A DNA stretch of 64,000 bases. It comes from Eudromia elegans. Taxonomy: Eukaryota > Chordata > Aves > Tinamiformes > Tinamidae. Position numbers and translations under genes: made by a program. Below are positions 43,401 through 58,400 of the stretch, one piece after another; position 1 is the first letter of the stretch; the number at the start of each line of letters is the position of its first letter. The stretch lies in NCBI GenBank assembly GCA_003342815.1, contig PTEX01000333.1, positions 36,861 through 100,860 of the forward strand. Reading direction: 5' to 3'. The notes under the pieces are model-generated. The model saw only the letters and a list, made by a program, of their open reading frames with translations. It was not told where the DNA came from and made no database searches.

Positions 43401-46400
43401 TGTTGCTTGCATACAAAACAAACAAAAAAAAAATGAAAAGGAAAGAAAAGCAAAAAAAGGCAACTGCAAATAGGCAAGAAAACACAATGTATCAAATATG
43501 TTAAAAATCTCTAACTTAGAAAGTAAGCAGTATTTTTTTCTCAAAGCACTAATATATCTCTGCATATTAAACAATTTTTTTTCCACAAAATTAGGCTTCT
43601 TATTCAAACATAAGCTGATTGTAAGCTAGACTTACTTCTCAGTAGACTCCTAACATCTCCTTTTCCGTGCTTGTGATTTCCATGTTAACTAAAGCTCTTG
43701 TACTAACTATGGGTTTCAACTTACTCAGAAGCAAGTATATAATTTAGGTTTGGTCTCAGTTCTCCACTAACACATGTGATCTACTATAAATACAGCACTA
43801 GCTGTGATGTACAACATGGTGCAGAATGGTACAAGCCACAAGCCGTACCAATCTCATGTGAGATGTATTTGTCAAACAGAAGTATTTCACCAAACACCAG
43901 GTGGAAACTAAAGCTGTCATATTCAGTCCAGATGGGTTGTGAAATGAAATGTCTGCAGGGCACTGAAAAAATTATTAGAGCTACCAAGAACATGGCATTC
44001 ACTTCAATAATACTATTAGAATAGCAAAAAGATTTTGTGCTTTACACCACTGCCTTTTAAAAATAAAACATTACTTGATCAAAACTGAGGAGGATGTTCG
44101 CAAACTATCACCAAGGGTACTGTTGATTAGTGTGAACTCAGTGTCTACGGAATCTACTTAAAACTGATAGCCTTGATAAAATTGTATTATTAGATGGAAT
44201 ATGTTATGACATATTGTACAAAACAGATTCAGTAAAGCCTATTATTTACATCCATCAGAGAGGACTTAAGAATTAAGTTAAGAATTAAGTTAAGTTAAGA
44301 ATTAAGAATTGTTAAAGATATTTGGATCTTTGTAGCTAAGTTTCACAACTACTGTTCTGCAAATTCATTTCCAGACTGAGTGAATGCTACACAAGCTGAA
44401 TAAACAACTCAGTCTCCAAAGAACTGAGAAAGTACCAGTGGAATTTATCTAGGTAAAATAAAAAAACTGTATAAAGCTGTAGGCAATCAATTAAAAAGAA
44501 AGGTCAAGGATGGGAACTGCTAGATTTTGAATAAATCTTAATGATGTAAATTTTAAAAACAAAAAAAATCGTACGACTTGCAACACATTTTCTCACTGTA
44601 ACGTGAGAAACTCTTAAATGTTTTCATTGGTAAACAAGATCTGATTTCGAGTTATGACTGCTTTTCCAAATTTTTCATCTGGCCTATAACACCCTTCTTC
44701 TCAGGCATGCTAGGTATGGATTGGCTGTGGCTAACAGGACTGTTTTTTGTGTGTGTGCAGAAAAATGACTGGTATGCTTTTCAGGATTTACATATATATT
44801 GCAGAATGATAATATGCATTTGAAAAAACACATCAAAATATTCAACTCCTCTCTTTATTTGTACATAAAAATCTTTCAAAAAGGCGAAAGGAAAGTGGAA
44901 AGAACTTATGGATGTTTTCATAAGTATTACCCATGTAATTTATTCTGACAGTTAAAATTACAGATCTACTTGTACGACTTACAAATTTTTAATATAATTA
45001 TATTCTTCAAACACTATGCTGACATTGAAAAGTGACATAGAAGTTATTATTATTCCTAACTGTGAAAGTAACATCAAGGCACACTGCGAGTTAGCAAAAA
45101 TAGGTCTAGCTGGTCTATAGAAAAACAGACTCCCAAATTCCTGGCTAGTGCTCTCTTCACTAGAATTGCATTCTCTTTGCAGCAGCTCAGAAGTTATTGG
45201 GAGAAAATTAGTCTAGAGGAGTAATTGGGAGACAGAATGGTCTTCTGACTTTCTTCATCTTCTATTGATGAAACAGACCCAAGGTAATAAGAGTTACCTG
45301 ATCATCAAAGGTTACATAAACTCTTGACTCACCATTATATTTATAGATAAATAAATTGTGTTTTATATGGTAAAGACCAAAACATCGTGTGTTTCCACAC
45401 TCCTTGATAATCTTAATATCCTTTCACTGGTTTAGTAAAATAACTCATCATTTAACTAGAATCCTTCTGCTCCTCCTTTCTCCCTTTTCCTCATGATATA
45501 CTGGAGAGTTTGATCATGCTCTCTTTTCTTTATATTCAGGTGAAATGTTTCATTTTCTATTTCACAACTACTACCATTGAAATAACTGTGTCCCATTAAT
45601 AGATTTGAAAATTTAACCTCATTAACAATATAAAATATAGGAAATCAAATTAATAACTTTTATAATATTTGCTATCAGCAAACAGCAGTGTTGGATTGAT
45701 ATAATATGAATGATTTAAACCACAAATTTTAATCAGGATTTGCATCAAGAAGCAGGAAACAGATTTAAATAAGGGTATTTAATACTTCCTGCAATTTAAA
45801 TTAGAAAAACTAAAATTAAAAACAAAATCCTTTTCTTTGTGTATATCTCTTTGCTGATACTTCTAGCATTGAAGGCACAGCATTTACCCTCAGCCAAGGC
45901 TTGAAGAATGCTTTGGATATCTGACGACATTCGTGAGGACTGAAGTGATGATTTATGTTTCTCTTTTTCTCCATCTCTGCTTCTCTTCTTTCCAATTTCT
46001 TTCTGCTCTGCTTTTTCTGTTAAACAAAATACAGATGAATTATTTTTGCTTTTCAGACAAAAACTTTCATTCATTAGGTCTAGTACTCAGCAAATGGCAC
46101 ACGGACATTTTAGATAAATTTTTAAAAAATCATTATTTCTAAAAGAAGCTGATGTCCAGTAAGAAGAGTTCATGTCATTCACTGAAAAAAGAATAAGTGG
46201 CATTTTCATACAATTTAAATAAAGACTAATTGAGAGAGGGTTAGGGACGCTCCAGTCCCACCTCTCAGTTACAGCTCAACTCTCACTTTCCCACTACAAA
46301 GTTTGCAATTTCCGGAAGAGCATCAAATCATTTCTTCAAGTCCCTGATCCAATGCACCAGCAATTTCCAAATGAATCAGCTGAAACGGACGATAGGTTTC

Positions 46401-49400
46401 CAATGGACTAGTACTTAACAATTGCTGTTTCAGGATATGGAGGCAATAGATATTTCAACAAAAAATCAACAAAACCGTTATAAAATTTCAAAGAAAAAAA
46501 GAAAAAAAAACTTTGTCACTAATATTTCTCAGAAGTTATTCCATTTTTCTGGGCTAACTTTTCCAAAACACAAATAGCCAGCAAGGAAACTATCAGCCTG
46601 AAGGAGGAAAGTTAGCAATGTTTTACGGGTCAGAAAATAAAGACATACATGGGAAGTACTGAACAACATAGAAGAGGATTCTGTCAGGAATGCTTGGAAG
46701 AAAAAAAGTAAAAGTCTGTTACTGCTTCTAATGAGGTCTATAATTAAGACAGAACTTCTTCTCAATGATGCTTGGCTTACAAAGATAACACAGACCTTTG
46801 CCAGTTTTATCAGCCTTCTCTGCTTTCTCAGTTTTCTCTGACTGCTTATTCCCAGGTGAAATTTCATTTTTTAATTCAAAAGTTTTGGTCTCTTTAGGCT
46901 TTTTCTGTGGCTTATCAAGTTCTGGAGTTTTCCCATTTGGCAGCTTGAATTCTGGCACAATGTTTTTCAAAAAGCCCCAAACTTTATCCATGTTACCAGG
47001 CCTTAAAAAAACAAATGCATGTAATCATTAACGATATTTGTATCTGCAGCAAGATAAGAACGTGTGGTCTTCACTTGGAGAACATTATCAACCTCACTGA
47101 CAGTCCAACTCTTTGAAAAAATGATTAGGTTATTCTAGTAAATAAACAATATTTACCTAATTTTGTATACATGCAGAAACATAACATGTTTGTTAAAAAA
47201 GATGCCCAAAACAAAGAGATGTTTGTTAGAAAAGCTAGTAATAACATTCTTTCCTCAAGCCTTTTAGCAGAAAAAAATATGGCCCAATATTGTATTGTGC
47301 AATTACTGGAGAAAATTTATACACCACTTTGCAACTGTATTATTTAATAACTTGATCCTACACACTAAAAACTTTTCTCAAAGGTGCTTTCAGACTCAGT
47401 TTTCCTATTTGTTTCAACACATGCAGTTCCATGAATCTTCCACTGATTCCATGAGCTAAAACAGCATCTTAATATGATGGTAGGTAGCATGCAGTTTCTT
47501 CACAGAAAATCAGTGATTCCAGAAATAAACTGAAATTGAATGAATTATTCAGGACCATAAATAAGTTTCATGCAATCTAACTGCATGCTTATTTAAATAA
47601 TTGGTTGTAAAGCAAGCAGAAACCATCTTTGTATTATTACAGCAATAATTTTGTGGTATTCACATTTTCCCTCTGCAAAAGTTAATAAATTTGTAATAAA
47701 TGCCAGAGTCATGAATATATTTTTGTTGTTGGAAGAACGAAATGCATAAAGAACCTAATTCAGGTCATTTATATATCCAAATCCATGGGCTACAGGCACA
47801 CAGCAGGACAGAGCTATCTCAAAAAAATAAACCACAAATATAAAAGGGACAAAAAAAATATGACTACTGAAATGAAGAGCAAAATAGGAGAAGACTGATC
47901 TTACTTTATACTGAAATATTATTAAACCTAAACAATAACATCTAAACAAATTATACCTAAACCAAAGCAACCATATCTAAACAACTTATTCATTTAAAAT
48001 GGCGAAAAAGTACAATTAAAAAAAAAATTGTGAAATGAACTAAAACACATAGAAAACAAGTAAAAAATATTACCAGAAATTGAAAATATTATTTATATTT
48101 GAAATAAGAGCATACCATCTACTCCAGTTTAAAAAGTGAAAACATCGCACTAGCCAAATTTATTTACTTCACACCATATAGTATACTTTCTATAGTACAT
48201 TCCCATATAAAATTATTACTGTTCCTGACAGACAACTTATAGTATCTATGATATAAACTTAACTCTTAATCTTGTTTTCACCACAAGCCTTGATATCAAT
48301 TAAAATATAAATTAATTTTAATAATAATAACTATCACCTTAACACAAGAGGTATCTGCACAAGTATCACACGTATTCACAAGTGCATAGGTATTCACAAG
48401 TATCTGTGTGACTTGTAAAGAAAAACACAATAAAATTAGATTCCTTGTAGGTACATTTTTCTAGTGCTAGAACTAAAAGACTTACATTACCTCAAATTCA
48501 TGCTGATGAATTTTTAAGTTCGGCCTTATTTTTCCTTAATGCCTTATAAAACTAAATAAGTAACATGATATTTTTTATTAGAAGAACTTACTGGATAGGA
48601 ATAAGTTCTGGTATCCATCCAGTCAGGGCATGCAAAACTGTAAATTCTTCTAGCTCTCTTTTTCCACTTTCACGTACACTACAACAAAAAAGTAGATGGA
48701 ATGTAGAATTATGGAATTATAATATTTATTTATATAATTAAAAATAACATAAATATAGTAACATTTGGACTAGAAAATCTCCATAGGTTCCTTCCAATCT
48801 CAACCATTCTGTGGTAATATAGCCAACTCATGGTGAACTCTACAGTCAATAGTGCTTTCTGTAAGAGCTAGATAAGATGTGCGCAGGTACAGATAAGTAA
48901 ACTTCAAAAGAACAAGGCACTAGTCACAACTTTAGCAGTTCAGTTGATGTGCTCCTTAATGTGTGATATCAATAGTTGTAACACAAACGTTAGCAAGTAC
49001 ATTATATTCTCACATTGCAGGATTTTTTTGCACAGATTAGAGATGCAGGTGTGATATCTCTCATGCTATAAGATGGAAATGAACCTAGAACCTCCTGAGC
49101 AGATTCTCCCAAATTATTATGCTAAAGTTGGTTGCATTTCCAGGGTACCATACCTGACACTTTCAAAGAGAAAAGGGCTCCTATGTTACAAAGAGGTTTC
49201 CATCTGTATATCCTGAGAGGACCTAGGTTAAAGGTGCCAGCCTTTAGCCACGACTCAAGCCCCTGTGACTTAAGACTTCAAACACAATCCTGCAAACAGC
49301 ATTTTCTACTGGGCCGCTCAAGGTGACTCCCTGTCCTGTGTGGAAGTCCTTTAGATATCTATCATCAGACAAACCAAAAGGGAAACTACACATTCTGCTC

Positions 49401-52400
49401 AGTATGATATAATGATACTGTGCCTATATTTCTTTCGCTTGTTTACACAAACATTTCCATTCCTTATAGAATGGTTAAGCCTCACAGTTAGAACTGCAGT
49501 CTCTTGGACATTTCTATTTGGCAAAAAACAGCACATTGAGTCTTTTCTGGAATAAATGTAGACAGACAAGGCAGATATGCAGAAGAGATAACTCAAATTT
49601 CTTTGTGAATCTTTCTGTGTGCATATATACATAAACAAACACATAAGAAGAAATCACAGTTTCTTCAATAATCATTGAGGAACATGATTTACTAATTTGT
49701 TGTGCCAGCTTTGAGGAAAGTGCTTATGTGTCATATGTGTCATTACAACATTTGTAGTAACATATTTTTTTCTTGTGCGCATTAAAATCACCCTTTTTTT
49801 TTTTTTTGGAAATTCCATGCAATTTCACATAACAAATCGAAAATGAGCTGACTAAACATACAATGTATTTGCAAGCTTAATGATAGCTTTGGACAGCAGC
49901 ATTGGCCAAAGTTCAGTTTCACAGGTTGTAGCTGGTAGTAACAAATTATCATCTTCACTGAAAGGCATAGTATCATCCACAGTGATCTTTCTCCAGCATC
50001 CCTATGCCAGGAGGGGGAAAAAAAAAAAAAAAGAAAAAAAAGAAAAAAAAGAAAGAACATTGAATTTGTGGGTTGGAAAAAGAACTTATATGTAGGAAAA
50101 TGCACATCCTTTCCTAAGAATTCAGTTCCATTTTAATTTATGGTAGAGAATTTCTCATGTAGTATCTCAGAAAGATGGAAATAGTATCCATAATATTTGA
50201 TTATTGATCTATTTCATAGAGTAATCCAACTCTTCTCTTCCTATGAAGGATACACGAGTCCCTCAACCATCACAGTAGCCCTTTGCTAGACTCCCTGCAG
50301 TAGCTCCACATGTCTTGTATTGGGAAGCTCAGCACTAACCCCATCACTCCATTGGACATCTTTGCCACAAGGGCACATTTTTGGCTCATAGTCAACCTGC
50401 TGTTCACAAGGACCCTCAGGCCTTCTCTTATAGGTGCTTCCCAGCAGGTCAACCCTAGGATGTGACAAAAATCACAGTACTATTGCAGCTCAAAGAAATT
50501 AACCTTGTTTTTAGCAGAAAAAAAATTATATTTAGATACTTATTTCATAAAACAGAATGACCTGTTTTTTTATTTTTCTTTTGGAATTGTTGTTTGTGCT
50601 AGGAAATAATACTGAAAATTGTTGTTTGAGTATCTGAAGTTATTTCAGTAGACTTTTTAGCATACATGTAACTTTAGCAACTAACATTATTATATCTTCT
50701 TTCTACAAAGTAAGCAAAAAAAAAAAAAAGCAAGCATAGGATCTTCTTGTACAGACCAAAGGAAAAAAGCACTCATGTTTTAATGTCAAAGCTTAATGAC
50801 AGAGTATTAAATTGTACAAAAGTCCCATGGGATGCATTTTGTTTTTCATTCACCAACAGTTTTTTAACGCTTTTATTTCTACAAACATCTATGTGTTCTA
50901 ATCATAAACACTTACCTTAATCATTAAAAGTTTGGCTTTTTGGCTGTAGAAATTGTACAGAGAAATAATGTTTTATAATACTAAAAGCAACTACTCACCA
51001 TCCAATAAAGTTTCACTATATATTTTCCATAGCTATTGTACAGTGGCATGTGATCGCTAGTAGCTTTACATAAGGAGTAAATATGTTCCCATGGTTTCCA
51101 AAAAAGTGAGGATGTTTCACTAGTTGAAACCTTGTCATTACATATCCTCCAGGCTAAACAAATTTCACTTATAATCCATCTCATCAGCTGAAAGAAAAAC
51201 ACAGAAATATGAAAAGAAAAAATATTTCTACTTAAAACTTTTAGAAAAATAAAATCAATATTCTATAATGATCAATGGACATGAAGAAGCAACATAAAAG
51301 CAACTATAGATTTATTCAATATTTACTTTCACTAGTAGAAGTTTTTCTTTCTTTTTTGTAGTTCTGTAACAACACAATACTATCCAAATCAGAACAGATA
51401 TAACAAATTAGGTTGTCCATCCACCAAAAAAAAATGCGGATATTTTAAAGTAAATTATATTATACGTAGCTTTTAAAAATTAGTATCAGACTCAATACTC
51501 AGTAGAAGAATATTAAACTATTTTAAGTATTTAATAACTTTTTAAAATTTAAAATAGAAGCTTTAACAAACAAGGCTCTGTCAAGTATGTATCTTTCTAA
51601 CATACAGATTTACAATGTACGCTGTGGTTTCATAGTATTACTAGACTGTGATTTCTAGAAACAAGAATGAGAATCAGCTTTTATTACAGTGTATTTGCCC
51701 TAAAAACAAGCAGTAGTTCTGTGGATAGGAAAGTGTTCAGCATCCCTTTTTGGTTAGATCTTCCCATACAATTTCTCTTACACTTCATTTTAAACTTTCA
51801 TTGAAGACTGAATTTAGTTGAATTTATGAAGAAGCATATACCCAGAGAGGCACTCACTTGGTGCCTTACTCAAATCTGTAGAAATTCTATGTCTTTGACA
51901 CATCCATTCTAATCTGTGCAGAATAACAAGGCTGGCTGGTTGGCAAAGACATTCATAAAAAAATCAGGTTTAGTAAGAATATGACTTCAGGAAAGCTAGA
52001 GTAAAAAGCAGAAATTCTCTCTAATCTGGCTTTTCTTTTATATTATCTTTAGAGATGATCGCTCCATTAACAGTCTCCACAGTTCAGAGCCTCTATATTT
52101 TCTTAAGAAATCATATTTGGAAAAAAAAAAATTATTTTTACAAATTCTAAAAAATGCAAACAGAATTTTACAAATCCAGATTTTTTTTATCACTGTTTCC
52201 CTCTCATTCTTTTGTTTTCATGTAAGGAACTTGTAACAATTTGTTTATTCATAGCAGAAATCTGGAGTGAAATATACCCTTAGAAGAGAAGAAATATAAA
52301 AAAGTGCATTTATGTATGTCTACCTACCTCACTACAAAATATATGGTCATTTGCTGAAAAAAGGTCAAATGTGGTTTCATTTTTGACTACCGTTGGAACC

Positions 52401-55400
52401 TGGGAGAAAGATGAGTTAAATGCCCATTATCCACAAAATAATTAATGAACAGCAATGTTTAACAGTAGCTATATACAAATGTTATACATATCAGACATCA
52501 ATTAAAAGGCTGTAATTTTGCAAGCCTTTTTTCTGCTTTGGTATTTTTATTTTGGTATTTCCCTTCAAATGCTCTTCTAAGAACAAAAGAATCACTGCTG
52601 TGGAGTCTCCTGCTCTGGAGATCTTCCAAACTCGCTCGGATGCCACCCTGTGCCTCGTGCTCTAGGTGTCCCTGCTGGAGCAGGGGGGTTGGACTAGATG
52701 AACTCTAGAGGTCCCTTCCAACCCTAAAGATTCTGTGATTCTGTGATTTTTAGTAGATGATTAAAAAGTTGTCCTGAAGATAATTTAACTAAAACCAGTG
52801 TGTAAGAAGAACTTGAGCATAAAGCGTAAGGGTTAGGAATCACAGGACAGTTCAGCCAATTCAATAATTTACTGTTTCTGAAAGGAGCAGTCTTACTCCT
52901 CTACCCCAGCTCTGGTTTTAATTACACAGTCTCACCCTTTTTCTTACTCAGTGCTGGAATCTGGCTGACCCCCCAATAGCTGTCTCAGATCTCTAAAACA
53001 GAAGAGTTTAATTGTCTTTTTTTTTTGCTGCCAGTTTTCTGCCAAGTTTAGCATGCCGACTGGCTTGTCAGAGCTGGATGAGCAGAAGAGCTGATTCAAA
53101 AGCAGAGTTAGAGTGTGGGGCTGGGATCCACACGATGGTAAGCAGAGCAATTTTAACACTTTTGGGCGGCAGAGACTTTTTATATGGGCTTAGACATCTT
53201 GTGATGTCTAATGAATACTTTCAAGAAAAACAATATCTAATGTACTCCCTTCTTTTTAAATACTGCTCTTTCATGTTCTATCCTCAGTGCAAACACTTCA
53301 AATTTCCTAAAAGTGAGCCAAACCTACTATGCTTGTATCTTATCTGTTGTTCTATTCAAAATTCTGTAAAAAAACTTAAAGATATATACTTTATGTAAAT
53401 AAAGTCTCTTCTCTGTATCTTGAAATCTTAAAAGTGAAACTAGATAACTGGGTATTTTTTGACAAAAATCTGTTCATAACTGAAAGCTTGTTAAGATTAT
53501 GACAGATACCTCAGGATTAATTCCTGGCTGTCAGCAAAATCACTACCCATCTCTCAGCCAATCTAGGGTGGGCTGGGGATGGGGGAAGAGAAAAACAAAC
53601 AGAATGTTTGAAGAGAAAAAAATGAGCCTTCCTCCTGCCAAGAAGGATTCCAAGATATCAGACTCTTGAGTACTCTAAGGGGCAAGGTTCTTCCCTTCTC
53701 ATTTCTCATACTTAAAAAATAAAGTTCATGTCCTGTGGGAAATTAAAACATACAATGGAATCCTAACTTCTTTTTCCCCAAAAATCTTAACTCTTGACTT
53801 CTAATTGACACTATTAAAACTACCAACTCTGTATAAATACAGGACATTCAAACAGAACTTAATTTTTTATGTCTTTTCTCCTAACAGAAAATCATGTTTC
53901 TCAGATAGCATGTTTCTCGGGTGTCAAAATATAACTCTGCATATTTCTAAGCAGCTATAGTCATGCACGAAATCAGTTTTGATTGTACTAGTAGATATAA
54001 ACAATGTATTTAAGAAACGTTGAACTTCATTACAATGTTTTCATAACTGCTACTATTGAATACAGTCTATTTTCTAATTGCAAGCAATTCAAAGGACTAA
54101 ACATGTGTACTCCTATTAGCTATTGGTAATCATCTGTTTGATTCTTTGCTTATCACACTAAATAGTTTTTTTCTTTCATAGTTTCTAGCCTATTTGGCAG
54201 CAACATATATCATTAGAAAGTCTTTCATCACTTGAGATTTACAATAATTTTATAATAACTTATCATGCTTCTAGTAACCACAGCTGCTTGATCCCAAAAT
54301 ACACTGACATCAAAACAAGTATGAAAGTTTTTATCAACTCTTAAAGAACTAAATGCTTTCTTGACAAGATGCCCAAGATAGATTTTATAGTCTGTTTTTA
54401 CCATAGGTACATATGTTTCCACGGCGTTCTGGGTTGCCATATCTTTTGCCCTCATCTTTCTGGCATCTCTATTCAGTCTACATATTTTGGCAGCATTTCT
54501 CATCCAATTTTTCAGTCTTGTCAAATAGTGTCCTGATCCTCTCTCTCTTTCCCCCATTAAAAATTAAACTTGGAGCGCTTAGTGTATATTTAATAAAAAA
54601 TGAAACTGACAGGCTGACAAAAGTAAAACTGACAGGACTGGTAAAATTGGAAGGCTGGTCAAAGTGCTTTAAAACTTTGGCATTTCATCTGAAGCAAAAC
54701 TGCTTTAAAGCTCCAGATTAGCAGCAGAGATGGAGAGCACTCCAAGTTTTCATATGGTAGGCAGATTATATTCTATGTAATTTATGTTTGAAAGTAACCG
54801 AGTAAGAGCTTTGTACAATTATAAAGTGTTAAGAAATGTACAAATATAAAACATTCCAGACAAGCACTATCAAAGATGTGGACATGTTCTGCATGCAGTC
54901 AGGAGAAATAAAATACTTGATGTGTGAGGGGTGAAAAAGTTCTGTACTTTTGGTAGAGCTAATTCATGGTTTCAGGACACATATTTATTTCAGAGATCTG
55001 CTGAAAGGATGCCTCATCTGGAAAAAAGAAATCTGTTTCTGGGCTCTCTCACTTAAATTTGTTTTGCCATAAAACTGATTTTAGAAGTGAGAACACAAAG
55101 GAAAACAGGTGGACATCTCTCTGTGCAGGTGCCTTCTACCTTCTACATTCAAGTGGAAAAAAAAAAGCTGAAGAGAGCTAAAGGATATACTACCATGGGC
55201 ATGCAGCCTTAAAAACATACAAATGACTTTGTCTATTGAAATAATTCTCTACTACTTGTGACATAGCTAGGCAAATAGCATCTTTTCATTCTGACCTTGC
55301 TTGTTTCCTACCTTATTTGTTAAGAACTCATTTGGACGTTTCCATGAATTCACATTTAGGGACAATGGCAATTCTATCTTCCCTTCAGGATCCTCAAAGA

Positions 55401-58400
55401 CAGGCTACATAAAATATGCATATACAAAAAATGAACTTTTTAAAATTAGTTATATTATCGGATGATCTTCCACAAGATTTAAAATGTTTCATTGCTCACA
55501 TGATAATTCACTTAAGAGGAATAAAAATAGTACAAAAATGAACTAACAAATCTGTAACTCTCCGAATTAAACAGTGAAACTGAATTAAACACTGAATTCT
55601 GGTTAGCTGCTTCAATCAAAACTGACCATTTTAGAAAATTGTTTGGATATCTGGTCACATTTGATATGACCAACACCTTTAACAATTCCATTAAATATGT
55701 AAAGAGAGCAATGTGTCATATAGTTTAGTAGCTGGAGAACTTAGCAGTCTGACAAACAGGTCATAATGCTCTTATGGTAAATCTTTGTACATTTTATCTG
55801 TTACAGTAATGTCTGGGAGACATAGCAAATAAGCATTTTATTAATGTTTAGAGCCCAGCCCAAAGATACCAAGTGTAGTTATGGATCAGAAGAAAAACAC
55901 AAAGGAACATTATTTATCTGGCAAGTTAATACGGCATTCAGCTCAAAGCTGTAATTCAGTCAAAGAAGTTCTTTGGCCCAAGCAGGCTACACGTTTGGGA
56001 TAAGAAAAAAGATCTACATATCTAAATATGTATGCTAAAATAGTCATAACACACAACAGTACATATGGAAGACATATAAGAACAATGTAGAACTTTTATT
56101 TAAAATAGAAGAACGAGCATGGTAGTATATGGATTTAAAATACTACTTAATAATTAAGAGTTTAAGAAATACTTTAAGAATTTTTCTACTATGCTGCGTA
56201 AAACACATACATTCTTTAATGACAGTCAGTTTGAATGAGAAGTAAAAATCCTGAGGAGATTTGGAAGTCATGCAAAAGTTAGAAAGACATGAATTTCTCT
56301 GCATCTGGTAGGCAACTGCAGTTTGCAAAACAATTTTATCTCCTCAACCCACTCTCTGCACACTTCAGCTTGTGTTTCACCTGCCACCAGACTGAGTTGT
56401 GGAGAAAAGAAGACTTCAACCTGCTGCTCTTTCCATAAAAAACACTGCAAAGATGGATGCGTTCAGCCCTTTAAGTACATGGAAACCAGTGCCCAAAGAA
56501 AGGATTGATCTATCAAACTGCAACAATTAATTTTGTTCTGATATACTCAGTTTTATTTATGATATGAAATAGGTTAAGGCCTTCCATCTTTTTAGCCATT
56601 AATACTTTAACAGCACACACCTATTAATGCGTTCATTTAAAAATTAACGAATAGACAATGCACAATATTTTTGGTTAAATAACCTAGAATAACGGGAAAA
56701 TACTTATTGAAAATATATGCTTGGAAAATATTGTTAACCAGCAACAAATTATTTTGAAGTTGTGACAGAGTCATCATATACAGACAAGTTCCAAAATTAA
56801 GTAAAACTAATATATTTGTGTCATACGTTACTTACTAAAATAGGACTTCTTCGAGATTTTTCTTTGTCTTTTCCAGATTTTCCTGCATCCCATTTTTCTG
56901 CATTGATTTCTGCTTCATTCCATTCTGGCCAAATGGGAACTTTTGCTTTCTTTGCCTCACCGCTTGTACCTGTTTGGAAAGACATAGTCCTCCTGGGACA
57001 ACCAGAGGAATGAACAAAAATAAATACTAGACAGGCAAGTGAAATAGAAAGATTTCTATTTCATTAATTCATGTTTCTAATGTAATTTATTTAAGATAAA
57101 TGTGTCAATAATGACAATAACTTTTTATCACTAAAATAAGCTAGCCTATAGAATTGTTAGATAGCATTTTAAGGTATTAGTTAGAGCGAGGATACCAGCA
57201 GCTCCATTCCTTCATCGATGCAATCTGGAGAGCAGTTACAATATGTTCAGGTCACATCTAAATCAAATTCTCCCAAACCCAGAGCAAACTGCCGATTTCA
57301 TCACTGAAAGGCTGAAAAACAACCTGGCTCCCAAAACTGAGCAAAAGGATTTAAATAAATCTTATTGCAGAAAAAAATGAAATAAAAAAGTATGTCTACT
57401 TCAGCTAGTTAGAAAAAAAGGGACTCAGATTAGAATTCCCTCTTTGATACTCATCAGTGTCCTAAAATCCATATGTATGGTAACAAAATAGTAATATCAA
57501 AGAGAGATTGGAATCTCAATATAGTTTATATAACATGTCTATTTTATTATACACAAAAGCTAAGGATATTGGAACTCCATCTTTCCTTTTCTTATATACC
57601 ACACCTTTTCCACTTTTTTTTTTTAAACGAGCAGCAGCAGAATTCCCAGAAAGATTTTTCAGAGAGCTGGAAGATAACAGGGCACTGGGCTATGATCACA
57701 AAGCTATTTTTGCAACCATGTGTCCCAAATTATAACAATCCTTTTTAAAACTAAAACATTAACTTCTTCCTTAACTGATAATTTCAGGAGGCCAATTTGA
57801 AAGGACAGATTCCTATTTTTATATTTGATAAGAGTTATTTGACACCTGCCCATATAATGTATATTGTGGATATTTATCCTTTATAGAAAGCACACCAATG
57901 ATAATATACAAAGATATGATCACATTTATGCTCCAGAAGTATAGCTTCCTCCCGAGATTTTGGTGACTGCACAAAACATGTAAATATTTCTATTCAGCAT
58001 TTGCAAAACCACATTTGGAGCACTGTGCCCAATCTGGGGTTAACCAGTACACGACAGAAACAGATATATGGGAGCAAGTCTAGAGGAGGGCAAGAAGATA
58101 CTGGGGGCTGGAGCACATGAGATATCAGTAGAGGCTTTTAGACAGTGGAATTTGTCCAGTCATAACAATTGTAAAGGTAGAATATGTTTGCTGGCTTCAG
58201 CTATCAGGGGTGGACAGTGGCAGGACAAGTGGCAACAGACAAACTGGAATATAGGAAACACTCATCGTACATAAGGAAAAAAAGGCTCACTGTGATGGTG
58301 GCAAGCACTGAAACAGTTCTCTGAAAGGGGCTGTGGAGAAAGAACAAATTTAAGCAGAGAAAGCCCTATGTAATTGTTTTTAAGTTATTCCTGTTTTGAG

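Larger units (their letters stand above)
50002..50998 (-). other. ADGB intron, 1.0 kb
   Basis: It holds an A-rich simple repeat beside the next exon's acceptor and a worn CR1 coding-end fragment. Confidence 0.8.

Noticed and set aside
45796-46074. Longer open frame continuing past both borders of the ADGB exon at 45,888-46,016
   Set aside because: The similarity to androglobin stops at the splice sites; the rest is intron read-through.
53012-53398. 128-codon plus-strand open frame
   Set aside because: No recognisable domain and no exon-like borders; it lies in an AT-rich intron on the strand opposite the gene.
57257-57281. Minus-strand segment after CAGCCTTTCAG reading DDEIGSLLW, considered as the missing ADGB exon
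   Set aside because: It enters correctly but leaves in phase 0, and its donor GTTTGG is poor.
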